A stretch of 64,000 bases of DNA, taken from NCBI RefSeq assembly GCF_026222555.1, contig NZ_CP098511.1, forward strand, positions 1,469,501 through 1,533,500, read 5' to 3'. The notes below the pieces were generated by a model that did not search any database, was not told where the DNA came from, and was given only the letters and a program-made list of their open reading frames with translations. The number at the start of each line of letters is the position of its first letter. Within the stretch, counting starts at the first letter, position 1. Positions 44,712-56,300 of the stretch are shown here, in pieces. Both the position numbers and the translations under genes were made by a program. The DNA is from Aquimarina sp. ERC-38 (GTDB lineage: Bacteria > Bacteroidota > Bacteroidia > Flavobacteriales > Flavobacteriaceae).

Positions 44712-45926
44712 CTAAAAATTCAGAACGTCATTTAAAGCTTTATCTGTTAGGGTATGGTCAAAATTACTTTGATATCTTACTGTAGTAGCTATATCAGAAT
44801 GACGATATAATTTTTGCAACATTTGTACAGGTATTTTAGAACCTGAAATATTACCAAAACTATGACGTGCGATATGGAAGGTAAGCTTTTTCTCAATTTT
44901 AGCTAGCTTTGCAATCTTTTTAAGGTTTTTATTAACGTATGTATTGTGATTATGTAAAGCCCTATGAATAGCTTCGTCGTTATCAAAATCACATTTTCTT
45001 AAAAATGGAAAAATTAAACCCTTATTATCTTCTTTGTATAGCTCATATTTTTCTAGAATAGCAATCACCTTGATAGGAAGTTCTAATGAATCTAATTTTT
45101 GATTTTTACGCATGGCATAATATAACCTTCCATCTCGTATCGCATCCCATCGCATAGTCAATACATCGCTAAAGCGAATTCCCGCCAAATAAAATGAAAA
45201 TAAAAAAGCATTACGGGTATGATTTAAAGAAGAATCTTCTGGTAGTTCTAATTCTTCCAGGTCTTTTATTTCTTCTATGTTTAGACCTATTTTTTCAGCG
45301 TTAGGCGTTTTTAAGGTAAACTTACCCCTGCCAAATGGATAGTGCTTCTGTTCTACTTCATTTAATCGTATGGCTTTATTATACATTACGCGTATAAAGG
45401 AAAACATATTGTAGAGAGAATCCTGACCCAAGTTTTTTGCAACCAGATAAATTTCCAATTTCTTTAGAAGGGCTAGCGTAATTTGTTCAAAATATAAATC
45501 CTCATTTTTATTGAATTTTTTAAAGGAATTAAAGCTTCTAACATAATTACGATAGCTGGCATATTTTTTAAGTTGCTTTAACTCTTTTAAATGGGTTTCA
45601 GTTAATTCATAAAAGGTTTGCTGACCTACCCTATCCAGTTTAATCTTTCGGATGATCTGTTTTATATCAATATGCTCATTTTTTCTCCTACTTTCTAAGA
45701 TCAAATTTTCGGCTAATGCTAGCTTATTAATAATTAAATTATTGATACTTTGATTTTGCGGATGCGAATTTTTTACCCTCAAAGTTTTAAAATTCCAATC
45801 TTTTTCTTTAATATAGGCGAGAAATATATACTTAGGTTTTCGATCATAAGTAATACGAAGTACAATAGGAAAAGTATCATCAGCTTTCTTCTTACTTTTA
45901 TAAAGTAGTATTTTCGTCGTAATCAT
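44712..45926 (-). CDS. Tyrosine recombinase (integrase) of the island
   Basis: 404 residues. An N-terminal arm-binding region (ITTKILLYKSKKKADDTFPI, typical of Bacteroidota CTnDOT/transposon-type integrases), a SAM-like core-binding domain (about 100-195) and the catalytic domain. The catalytic set is complete: R251 (LAGIRFSDVL), K274/K277 (RKNQK), H351 and R354 (HIARHSF), H376 (YRHSDIATT) and nucleophile Y385 (VRYQSNF). It lies 180 bp inside the right attachment core and reads inward. It should integrate and, with the excisionase-like proteins, excise the island. Confidence 0.92.
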   Translation of the reverse strand: MITTKILLYKSKKKADDTFPIVLRITYDRKPKYIFLAYIKEKDWNFKTLRVKNSHPQNQSINNLIINKLALAENLILESRRKNEHIDIKQIIRKIKLDRVGQQTFYELTETHLKELKQLKKYASYRNYVRSFNSFKKFNKNEDLYFEQITLALLKKLEIYLVAKNLGQDSLYNMFSFIRVMYNKAIRLNEVEQKHYPFGRGKFTLKTPNAEKIGLNIEEIKDLEELELPEDSSLNHTRNAFLFSFYLAGIRFSDVLTMRWDAIRDGRLYYAMRKNQKLDSLELPIKVIAILEKYELYKEDNKGLIFPFLRKCDFDNDEAIHRALHNHNTYVNKNLKKIAKLAKIEKKLTFHIARHSFGNISGSKIPVQMLQKLYRHSDIATTVRYQSNFDHTLTDKALNDVLNF

Positions 45927-45972
45927 TATATATAGCTATACCAATTCTCTCCACAAATATAATACAAAAAGG

Positions 45973-45990
45973 TTAAACATAGGTTAAACA
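45973..45990. repeat. Right arm-type direct repeat of the island
   Basis: ttaaacataggttaaaca, identical and in the same orientation to 18579-18596. Here it is preceded by gg, giving two tandem ggttaaaca units 11 bp apart. It lies in the upstream region of the integrase gene, so integrase binding here could also repress its own promoter. Confidence 0.6.
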
Positions 45991-46094
45991 AATACGTGTA
46001 CAAAACGATTGTAAATGAATTTTAATGAACTTTTACATAACATAAATCATTTAAAAACAATACTATACGTAATTTAGTGTATTTACAAGTTCGA

Positions 46095-49000
46095 TTATGG
46101 GACAATGGTTAAATACCCCGTATAGTTAAAGGCCTGTACCTTATCTTTAAATTTGGCGAATTGACTGGTATGAAAGGCATAATCCAGGATTAACTTTGGA
46201 GCAGCATTATTTACCTTGGTACTACCAGCTTTTTTAGTTATGATCTTGGTAGTTCCCTGGGTATTATTTTTTTCAGTAGTATCGGACGCCGGATCGTACC
46301 AATTGGTATCTCCTTTCCCGTAGTTTACTTCTTCGGATGCCAGTACAACTTCAGAGGGTATGTCTTTTCCAGCAGGAAAAACCAGCAAATTCAATTTGTA
46401 ATCCGCATTTAAGTCTAAAGAAGCTATATCAAATGATAGCATGGCATCTTTAGAACTATAAGCTACCTCAGTTCTTTTTAAGGTATTGGTTGCAGATTGA
46501 AATTCGGCTACTACTTTATATTTTCTGATATCAAATAAATAATCCTGGGTCTGAACTAATTTTACATATCCGGTTTTGTATTCTTCCGGGTGAAAGTTTT
46601 TATGTTTTGGGATAGGATATAGATATGCCACATTACTCCATTGAATATGATCCGGTGCTTTATAAGTGGTAAAACTAATTTCCCTTTTTTCAGTAACTAA
46701 TTTTCCATCTTCGGTCATGACAACAAAACTGCCGTTTATTTTTTCTTCAAAACTAACTTCTACGATCAGGTCTATTCTTTTTTGAGATGGAAGGGAAGCT
46801 ATTGGGTTAAAGGTAACCCCGTCATTGCTATCATTCCACTCTAAATTTCCTTCAATATTTTTCCCCTGACTGCTCAGTTTGAATTCTTTTAATTGCAATC
46901 GAAAGGTTCTCCTGCCTTCCGGAGTTTCTACTACAAATTCTTTATTTGCCTGATAATTAAAAATAGCTTGTGGAGCTGTAAATACATCAATTTTATTAGC
47001 TTTATCTGCCGGGCTTACATCCGAAATAATCGGAACTCCTACTGCATCGCCAACGCCAACCAACTCACATTCTTCCCCAAACTCTACTTTCATACGCATG
47101 TTACCTGAAACCAGACCTCCTAAAATGCTATAATACATACCTACGTATCCTTCAAAATAGGCAGGGTTCGGAAACTGGCCTCTCAATAAAGCGGCAATAC
47201 CTGCTTCGGCAATTTTGTATTTTCCTTTGATAAAAGCCAGGTCTACTTCGACCCCAAATTCTCCGTATAAATAAGCATATACCTGTCCGGTAGAATACCA
47301 GCCGTCGTTCCCTAGAGGGCCGTTTCTTCCTTTACACTGGGCGTTCGGATAATAAGCATGCATAACATCAAACCCGGCTCCAACTTCTAAAAAGGCATAG
47401 AATATCGCAAATTCAAAACTTCTTCGGTAGGCAAAGTTTAACCCGAAAGCAAAACCTTTAGCCGCTTTTAATTGATTGCTTTTCCTGTTTTTATCTAAAA
47501 TATCGTCTCCCAAAATTTGGGTAACCCTGGGGTGAGGTGGGAGTTGGCTAGGTAACTTGGTTCCGGTCATAAAATACCCGCCGATTTCAAAAGATTCCGA
47601 ACCTACTTCAAATACTAATGAAATCCGCTGTTGAGGTGTTCCTACGTAGATATACCAATCACTGGGACTGGTATGTAATTTTACCATTCCAGCCAGGTTA
47701 TTTTCTCCACCGCCCCGAACACCTTTGGTATTTAGGTATAATTCAAAAGTTCCATCAAAGGTATCCCGATCTAAATCTCGTTGGATCCCTATAAACACGC
47801 CTACTTTACCTTGTGATGCAATATCCCTTTGCGGAATGGCTTCTTTAGAAAGACCCAGGTAATCTCCGGCAGCAAGTAGTTTGGCTATTTTCTTCTGGTT
47901 TTTTTCAACAAAACCATTTATTTTCTTTTCAAATTTTGTCAGAACAGTTTTACTAATCGGATTACTACTTTTATCTTTCGACATCATGGTGCCCTCTCCG
48001 GTAAACCCAATCCGGCTTAACCCCCCGGTCACGTTAAATTGCATTTCCAGAAAAGCCTTACCGCTAAAAGCATCTTTATTTTTAGCACTGATTTGTACCC
48101 CGGCCCTTAGGTTTAATCCTGTTTTATCATCCGGTACATATACCGCAGAAGAAGGAGTCCATCCGTTTTCATTACCACTTACTTTTTTCATCCGGTTAGA
48201 AAGCCCACCTACAAAGGCATCAATATTAAGTTTCTTACGACTAGCATCTTTATTTCGATCCGCCCAGATATCAACAAACCAATACCTAAAATCCTTGGCG
48301 CCAAACATAGCCTTAGCATTCGCCTTAAATTTTAACTTTTCAAACGTGGCTTCTAATTCACCGGAAAAACCATCCCCGTAGGTCGGATCGTCTTCCATGA
48401 TCTTTAACTTACCAGCTAACTTACAACCACTTTTTTCGTACTTGACATCAATATCGCCTACTTTTATTTTATGAAATTTCCAGGTATGCACCGGGGTGTC
48501 CGACGGTAACTTCCCTAACACTTGTAGATTAGTAGAGGCATACGACCCTTCTTTATCCAGGTTAATGGTCAAATCAAAGGATAGGCCTGCCTGATCTTTA
48601 GTAGGGGTTATAAAATTCAAGTTTTTGATCGTAGCTGGGAACGCCATTAAATTCATTTCTCCTTCGTACCCAAACTTCTTTACCTGGATAAAGGCTTGAC
48701 CTGGTTCTGTTTGTAATTCCAGTTCCTGAAAAGTGATCCCTTTTATATTAAAGGCTTTTCCTTTTACCTCAGAATTAGATAAGTCATCGGGAGCGACGGG
48801 AGCATCTCCTTCTTTCTGCCCAATCTTACCCAAAAGCGATAGTTCTCCGGTAAGATTGGCATATGGATATACCTTGTCTTCTTTTACTTTTACAGATACG
48901 CTGGAATTTTTTTCTAAGGTCATAGATCCTAAAAAAGCAGGGCTTTCTACCTGTTCCTTTAGTTTTACTTTTAATCCGTATTCTCTGGGAGCAATCCACC

Positions 49001-50393
49001 CTTCATAATCCATTGGTTTCTTGATAATAGGAACCGATATTCCGCCTTTAATCCCACCGGATTTTAACTTATTTACGGCAAGGGTAATCCCAACCGTATC
49101 AATGGAGAACCCCCATTGACCGGCAGCTCCTTCTCCCACATTCAGTACGTTCCGGCCGTAAAAACTTCCGGACACCCCGTAGCTATCAATCACTAAGTCT
49201 TTAGCCCCAAAACTTACCCGTTCTTTACCTTTTTGTATTCTTTTAATACCTCTAGGAAGTGCTACTTCTACCTGTTTCGCATAGATTCCGCGCCATAAAC
49301 TTTGATCTTCTTCAGAAAATATGTTTTTATATTCCTCCGGAAAATTAATATTATCTGCATTTCTAGAATCACTAAGGTCTATCACGGCTTTTTTCATATA
49401 GAATGACCAACCTTTAAGTCCAACTACTTCAAATCGTGGTAAAGAAACAGTGGCTAACAAATCATTCCAACCATCTGCTTTAATAGTAAAATCCGTACTT
49501 ACATAACATTTTGCATCTAATGAATTTTCTTTGTTATCAATATTGGTATTACCACAGATGTAATTTCCACTTTTATCCAGGGGTAATAAGATGTTCCGTG
49601 AAATTCGTAAGTCCCCCTCCAGGCCAATGGCTTTTAACCCGGAACAGTCAAATTCTATATAGGATTTATCTTGAAAAGCACCGTTTTTTAGATTAATATC
49701 CCCTTTAAGGTTTAGTAACCAGTTATCTCCGTTTATTGGGATGGCTTGTTCTCCCAAGAGGACTAATTTCATATCTCCGATAAGTGCCCCTTCTTTGGAT
49801 AATTTAATTCCTTCTGCCCCAAAGTATAATTCGCGGTCTTGTGAGGTTTCGTTATCTTTCTTTACTGGGATTTTTAATCGTGCCCAGGCTTTAAATTCAG
49901 CGTATTTTGGTAGAAATTTTACTTCGGTGATCGCTAATTCGACTTTATTCCCTGAAGTTTTGTCTTTTTTACTTAACCCCACGGGTAGTTCTAATAATTC
50001 TTTACCACTGATAACTTCCGCAAAGTTTTGTAATTCTTTAATTTGATCAAAGGCTGCTTTAGCTTGAGCAATCAACTTATCTACCGCAGGGTTTTTAGGA
50101 AAGTTAGCAGCTAAAAAATCCGAATTAAATTCCGCTTGTTTTTGAACCGTTTTTAGGGTAAAGGACTTATTTTCTAATAGTTGTTTGTCTAAAGATGGAA
50201 AAGTCCTGAATTGAGCTACAGGTGTAGTGGTTACTACATTTTTTTTAGTATTTAATGTCAGGGAATCTCTTTCTTTACCAGGGAAATGATTCTTTAGACT
50301 GCTGGTAGCCCAGGAAGAAGCTACTACCATAAAAGAAAAAACCGAAAGAATACATAAACATGATTTTCTTTTTAATGGATGTATCAAAGTCAT
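46095..50393 (-). pseudogene. Large secreted protein, 5' part of the gene split by the island
   Basis: 1432 codons from an ATG; signal segment SCLCILSVFSFMVVASSWAT. The body is beta-rich, with repeated LKNGAF/GLKGWSFYMKKAVIDLS-like segments reminiscent of adhesin or beta-helix scaffolds and a later region with short aromatic strands (RRSFEFAIFYAFLEVGAGFD). No enzymatic motif recognised. The native frame ends at the tggttaa core; island DNA adds IVP and a stop. The missing 188 codons lie at 17930-18496. Originally it was followed by the FN3, SprB-like and toxin genes, so it is an early component of the toxin-display operon. The truncated product could still be secreted but lacks its C-terminus. 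Confidence 0.75.
46106..46112. other. Right attachment core (attR) of the island
   Basis: tggttaa, identical to 18496-18502. To the right lies the reading frame of the split gene, to the left island DNA that supplies a new stop codon at 46095-46097. The next bases (ataccccg against gtatccct at the left) differ mostly at silent positions. Confidence 0.75.
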
Positions 50394-50791
50394 TTGAAGT
50401 TCTTTGGGGTGTTATCAAATACTTGTTTCATAGTTCTATAACTTACAAATTAACGTTTATTTAACGGGAAATAAAAATTTTAGAGTTAAAATAATTGTTA
50501 GGTTAATATCTATTTTTTAAAAGTATCTTTTTTAGCTCCCTTCCTTTGAAGGAAGGGTTGGGGATGGATGTTATTTTTTACTATAATACATAACAAATTT
50601 CAAATGTGTCAATTTTAGTGTTGTTTCAAAGCTCTAGTTTTTAGTACCATTTATGACAACCTTTTACTGGAACATCCCTCTCGATCTCCCTTCAAAGGGA
50701 GACTTTTCAGCTTCCTTCTATTAAATTTTTACTATAAAGCTTAATTTTAATGAAATACATCAAAACTTAATTATAAGTTATATTGTTACAC
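50394..50791. repeat. Intergenic spacer with an inverted pair of palindromic repeats
   Basis: No gene in 398 bp. Two short palindromes stand out: cccttcctt-tg-aaggaaggg at 50538-50557 and tctccctt-ca-aagggaga at 50685-50702. They face each other as an inverted pair, like the elements at 132-157/514-540, and are probably dispersed REP-like sequences. The first could terminate transcription from the outer-membrane pseudogene. Confidence 0.55.
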
Positions 50792-53209
50792 TCATTTCTT
50801 TAAAATATAGCGGAATTCTACTTCTTTTTGGTTGATGTTTTCTTTTGCATAGCTATGATAAAATTGTATTATATTATTTTCTAAATACTTACTTAAATCG
50901 TTTTCCGTTTGATTTGTATGATAATACATAAAAGCAGCGTCTTTATTTTTGTTTTTAAGTTCCATAAATAAGTCTGTAGGATTTTCAATAATAGCCGTAC
51001 CTTTTAATTTTTGAATTTCAGTTTGCATCCATCGGTGTACTTTTAATCGTTCCCCGGCTATTTTTTCTTGATTTTTGGCTTCGGTTAAGTTTATTTGTTG
51101 TTTGATAGCTATATCCAAAGCAGTCTTTTTAGTGATGTACTGTTTTTCAAGGTCTTCATCAATAGCAACCATATCACCTTGCAATTTAGTAATGACATCA
51201 AATAAAGTTTTCTCATAGAGATCCTGAAAATCTTCAAAAGCATATAATTCTTTTAAGAAGTTTAAAGAACTTTCTTTAAAAAAGGTCGTATTTTTTTGTT
51301 TAAGTAGTAAGCTAAGTTGTTCCGAAAGTCTTTCCTTAGGTACTATGGGAATATTTTTAAACTGAGAACTTTTAAATACATTAGTTAATTGTTGAAAAAC
51401 CTGGGTAGTGGTACCACTGTAGGTTACATTTCTATATCTAAAACTTACATAGTTTTTAGGTGGTTTAGCTTCTTCCTCTTCAACTAACCTTCTTTTTAAT
51501 TTTAGTTTTAAACGGTCAAAATTGTAGCTATAACCGAAAGTTGCGGTAAAATCATTCACATTTTCCGCTATTGTCTCTCGAAATAAAGCTAACAGGTTTA
51601 GGTTAAAATTATGGCGTTGTAACCATACATAGTTTGCGCCTAACCGAAGGTTAAATATACTGTTTTGTGTAAGGCCGTCCGTTCTGTTCGTATTATATGA
51701 ACCGGACCATGTAGTTCGTAATTTTTTATCAAATAATTGTTTGCCTACAGAAAGTGTAGGACCTAAAGTAAGGCTTTCCGAATCCGCAGTACGTACGTAC
51801 GAGGTATTGGCAGATACCGTAATATTTAATGCTTTTTTTGGGTATTCCAAAGCATAAGAAGCAGTTCCGTTATAGAAATCATTGGCACCCCCTTCAATAA
51901 GTTCTTCATTCTGAAGGTTTTTTGAATTTTGGTAAACCAGGTTTAAGGAGGAAGATTGGTTCTAAATTTCGGATGTGCTAATCATATAATTAATTCCAAG
52001 ATTTGCGTTTTGTGTAATTTGCCGGTAATTCAGCGTATCTACATTATCAAATTGCCCCACCTGATTGATATAATCAAATTGATCCCTAATATTCGTGTAC
52101 GATTGAAAATTAGAATACGAACTGTTGAACGTTAATTTTTCAGAAGCGTTGACCGATGCCGTAAAAGCACTTACAATTCGTTGTAGTTCACTGGACTTAG
52201 TTTTATCCAGGTTGTCCCGTTGCAACCCGGCATTAACCGTAAGGTTTACTTTACTTTGAAAAAGGCTTTGACTGGCATCCACCGTCATATTTTCAAGGTC
52301 GTTATTAAAAAAATACGCTCCGAAGGTTCGATATTCTGGATCAATCCGTTCATAAGTGGCACCTACGGAACCGGTACCTGCCGGATAGGTGAGGGATATA
52401 TTGGCAGCGTTATAGTATTGTGTAGTAATATTTTCATCCAGTAAAAATGAAAATGCACCCGGATGTTCTCTGTCCCCGGTAGTCAATACATTTTCCGTAA
52501 TTCCTGAACTTGCTATCTCCACACCTAATTGCGCCCGGTCTAATACCGTAACTCCCCCGGCAAGACTTATTACTACATTATCTTTAGGAGTTAATTCCAA
52601 ATCCGAAGGAATAGGGTTCGCTAACGAATTTTCTAGATCGTTAGCTCTAAAAAAAATGAGCTGGGTATTCCATTTATCGGATTGATACCCGAATTTAAAT
52701 CCAAATCCATAGCGATCGTAAGCGGGAATTGCATTGGGTTCCTCGGCATTATTTTCGGTTGCTTTTAACAACCGTCCGTACATGGCGCTAAATGAAAAAG
52801 GTTTTTCGGGATTTTATTCAAAACCAAAACCGGTAAATTGGTGTCCGCTTAGGGTATAGGGCGAAAAAGTCATATTTACATCTCCGATATGCGTGGTAAT
52901 CCATTTATAAGAGGGGTGGATACTTAATCGATTAAATGTAAAAGGGTTGCTATAACCAAGCTCTTGATTAGAATATGAAAAAGAAAAAGGAATGTTATAC
53001 ACTCCGCTAATATTTAAATTGACGTTCCCAGTTAAATAGTATGTAAAAGGATCCCTGGGAGAACTTCCATTATAATAAACAGCATTGGCGGCAACACCTC
53101 CGGTTAGCGAAAACAGTTTAGCTTTTCCTACTTGTCCCAGGTCTTGCCCGGAACTATAGAAAATACCGGAAAGAAGGGAAAAAAGAAGAATACGTAGATT
53201 GGGGATCAA
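50792..53209 (-). pseudogene. Outer-membrane beta-barrel-type protein with two in-frame stops
   Basis: 806 codons in one uninterrupted phase except for a TAA at 52814-52816 (codon 132) and a TAG at 51962-51964 (codon 416). A TTG start precedes a signal segment (NLRILLFSLLSGIFYSSG). The middle shows alternating aromatic strands (FSFSAMYGRLLKATENN, YDRYGFGFKFGYQSDKWNTQ) of an outer-membrane barrel. The last ~230 residues are helical (LTEAKNQEKIAGERLKVHRW). The first stop replaces what is normally leucine before NP in a GxELNP-like turn. It lies upstream of the split secreted gene on the same strand and was probably the membrane component of that toxin operon. No frameshift is present. Confidence 0.75.
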
Positions 53210-53335
53210 ACGTTAATATTTTCTTAATTAAATACAAATATAATTTTTCCCATTTGATTTACAAAGATTTAAGGGATTATTTCTTTATGTTAGAATTGAA
53301 GTAGTATTACTTGTCAAATAAAGAAGGTATAAAAC

Positions 53336-53366
53336 AAAACCCCACACTTTAAAAGTATGGGGTTTT
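53336..53366 (-). terminator. Terminator behind the TonB receptor gene
   Basis: Arms aaaaccccacactt and aagtatggggtttt (14 bp, one mismatch) with a 3-nt loop, 21 bp behind the stop; A/T tracts on both sides allow function on either strand. Confidence 0.75.
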
Positions 53367-53386
53367 TAAAGTTTTGATAGTAAATA

Positions 53387-56300
53387 TTAGTTAAATAAAT
53401 AACGTAATCCAATCTGCATTTGCCAACGAGAGGATTGATTACCAAAATCATCTATTTGTTCAACATCATCTATAACATTTTGATTTATGGAAAAGATAGG
53501 CGTATCACTGTCAAAAGCCACAACATCTAATAATTGAACTTCACCAGATACAAATTTTCTAACTCCCCAATTCTTATTTAAAAAGTTTCCAAAGTTTAAA
53601 ATATCCGCAGTAAATTGTAATCCTTGCTTTTGGCCTCCAATAGAAATGGAAAAATCCTGTATGAATCTAAAATCGAAAATATGATTCCATGGCCCTCTAC
53701 TACCATTTCTTTCTGCATATTGTCCTCTTCTGCCACTCAAGTAGTCATCATTTTCAATATAATCATTAAATATTTCCCATTGTTCTGCCTGTTCTGAGGT
53801 ATTTCCGTTAAATCTGATTTCGCTATCATTGTTAGGTATATAAATTAATGCATTATCACTAAAAGCATCATTTAAAATTCGTTGATTATCTTCATTTCCA
53901 TATATATAAGAAAACGGTCTAGTTTGCGATCCTTCATAGACAAGACCAACGGTTGTTTTAATATTTTTATTCCATTTAAATTCATAAGAAATATTACTTA
54001 TAATTCTATGACCTGCTGCAAAATTAGATCTAGCAATAGGTAGGTTAGAATTTTTACCATTTACTGTTACTTGATTTCTCCATTGCGAACTATTCTGTGA
54101 CGAAGTAGCATCAAATATATTTTTTGATTCGCCATACGAATATGAAATACTTCCTTGAAAACCATTACTAAAAGGCTTAGCTAATGTGAAAGCAGCATTA
54201 TAAGAATATCCTTCACCTGTATTTGATGCTAAAAAGATACCCGAATTATATCTTGAATCAATAGTATTGAATAGATTATATCGTGGTCGATTGTCAGGAC
54301 CATTATCTAAATTTTGTTCCCGACCACGAATATTTAGATTTTCGTATTGTAGTTGTGTAATATTATCCTGATATAAAAGATCAGCTGATATAATTAACCC
54401 CCAAAGAGGTAGTTTTTGATCAATAGCAAGATTATATTTCATAATTTGTGGTAATCTTGTGTTAGGAGCAAATAAATCAACTTGACCTCCTAATTCGTCA
54501 GCACCTGGTTCTAAATGTCGAGGTTGACTGTTAACATCTGGTTCAAAGAAAATAGGATCATCAAAATCTCTATTATCACTTACTCCCTGAGTTACCCCAT
54601 TATTGTTGTAAGTTCCACCTGCCCAAACTAAAGGAACTCTAGAAGTAAAAATTCCTAGACCACCTCTTAATTGTGTGGTATTATTACCATTTACATCCCA
54701 GTTAAAACCAATTCTTGGAGCCACATGCGCTCTTGGTTTTATTGATTTACCTACCTGAGCTCCTTTTAAATTTTTACCCACTGCTTCTAATAAAGGAATG
54801 GTTGTGTTATTAAAATCATCATTTACAATACCTTCTTCCCAATAAGGTATATCTATTCGTAGACCTGCTGTTAGTTTAAAGTTATCCGACATTTGTACTT
54901 CATCTTGAACATATAATCCCAACATGAAGCGTGAAAATTCCGCAGCACCAGTAGATTCGTCACCAATTCCTCCTCCTGGAATTAAAGAATAATTATAGTC
55001 ATACCTGCTAGTAGCTTCATTATTTAAGAAACTAGTAACTCCGCTCTGAATAAATTCTTCAGTATCGTCATCAAACACATCAAAATATCGATATCTACCA
55101 AAATTGTTTCTAAAAAACAAATTTTTAGTACTAGCATATTCGTTTTGAGTACCAATTGTAACTGTATGGCGTCCAGAAAATATACTAAAGTTATTTGCAA
55201 AGGTAAAAACATCTTGATCTAATAAATTAGCGGTGCTAAATCGTTCTGCACCTAAATTTATGCCACCATCACCATCGTCAAGGAATACAGTAGGGAAGGG
55301 ATTCCCTGAAGGATCTCTATCATCTCTTACTCTAGAATAACCAATAATCATATTATTAGAAAATTTATTGCCTATAGTTGAATTCCATTCTAAAGTCGTA
55401 GTATTTGCAGTACTTTCGAACAACTCGGATCCATTGCTAAAGTTGATAGTTCCGTTAGTAGATCTCCTACCTTCCAAATTTTCTGATTTAACGTAATTAT
55501 TTTTAAGAAAAATTTGATTGTTATCATTAATATTCCAATCTAATCTTACGGTAAAAGTATTACCCAATAGTGTAGAAGCATTATTTTCGAATCCACCAAT
55601 ATCATATTGATACCTGTCTAAAATAGTTTGCCTTAAACCTATTAAATCTTCTCTAGTAGAATTACCTCTGTAGTTGGATATATTAAAGGGAGCAGGTGTT
55701 TCATTATCTACTCTTTCGTAATTTGCAAAAAAGAATAGTTTATCTTTGACGATAGGACCACCAACTCGCAATCCAATTGTGGAAGCTGTGAATTCATTTA
55801 TATTTTCCCTTTCCTCATCTTCGCCTACCAAATCTATTGGTGTTTTTCCTACCAGATTTTCATTTTTAAAAAAAGTATATGCTGATCCTTCCCATTCATT
55901 AGATCCAGATCGGGTGATCGCATTAATAGCACCACCAGCAAATCCGGATTGCCTTACATCAAAAGGAGCTAAATTTATTTGAAAAGTCTCAATAGCATCT
56001 ATGGAAAACGGGTTGATACCAGTTTGTCCTCCATTGGTACCGGACCCGGCTAAACCAAATACATCATTATTTACAGCACCATCTATATAAATTCCATTAA
56101 ATCGATTATTTTGACCCGCTATAGATATGGAGAAGCCATCATCACCTTCAGATAATTGGGCTTGTGGAGTGATTCTTACAAATTCTGCAACTGATCTACT
56201 AGTATTAGGAATTGTATTAATTTCTCTTTGAGTAACGGTAGTTTCGCTTCCTGTTTTACCAGAATCAAATACCCCGTTTCTTTGAGCGGTTACTATTACT

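Larger units (their letters stand above)
18496..46112. mobile_element. 27.6-kb integrative island (tyrosine recombinase)
   Basis: Bounded by the tggttaa cores at 18496-18502 and 46106-46112, giving a unit of 27,610 bp. Evidence: (i) the gene halves on both sides join in frame when the segment is removed; (ii) a tyrosine recombinase with all catalytic residues lies just inside the right end, with two excisionase-like HTH genes next to it; (iii) an 18-bp direct repeat (ttaaacataggttaaaca) lies 77 bp inside the left core and about 115 bp inside the right core, as expected for recombinase arm sites. Cargo: toxin/immunity modules, peptide/S9-peptidase locus, IS30, resolvase, TIR-SLOG operon, IS256. 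No conjugation genes are present, so it is a genomic island or mobilisable element rather than a self-transmissible ICE. Confidence 0.8.

Noticed and set aside
50792..52783. Two separate outer-membrane genes at 50792-51850 and 51962-52783
   Set aside because: They are in the same phase as each other and as 52814-53209, separated only by single stop codons; treated as one pseudogene.
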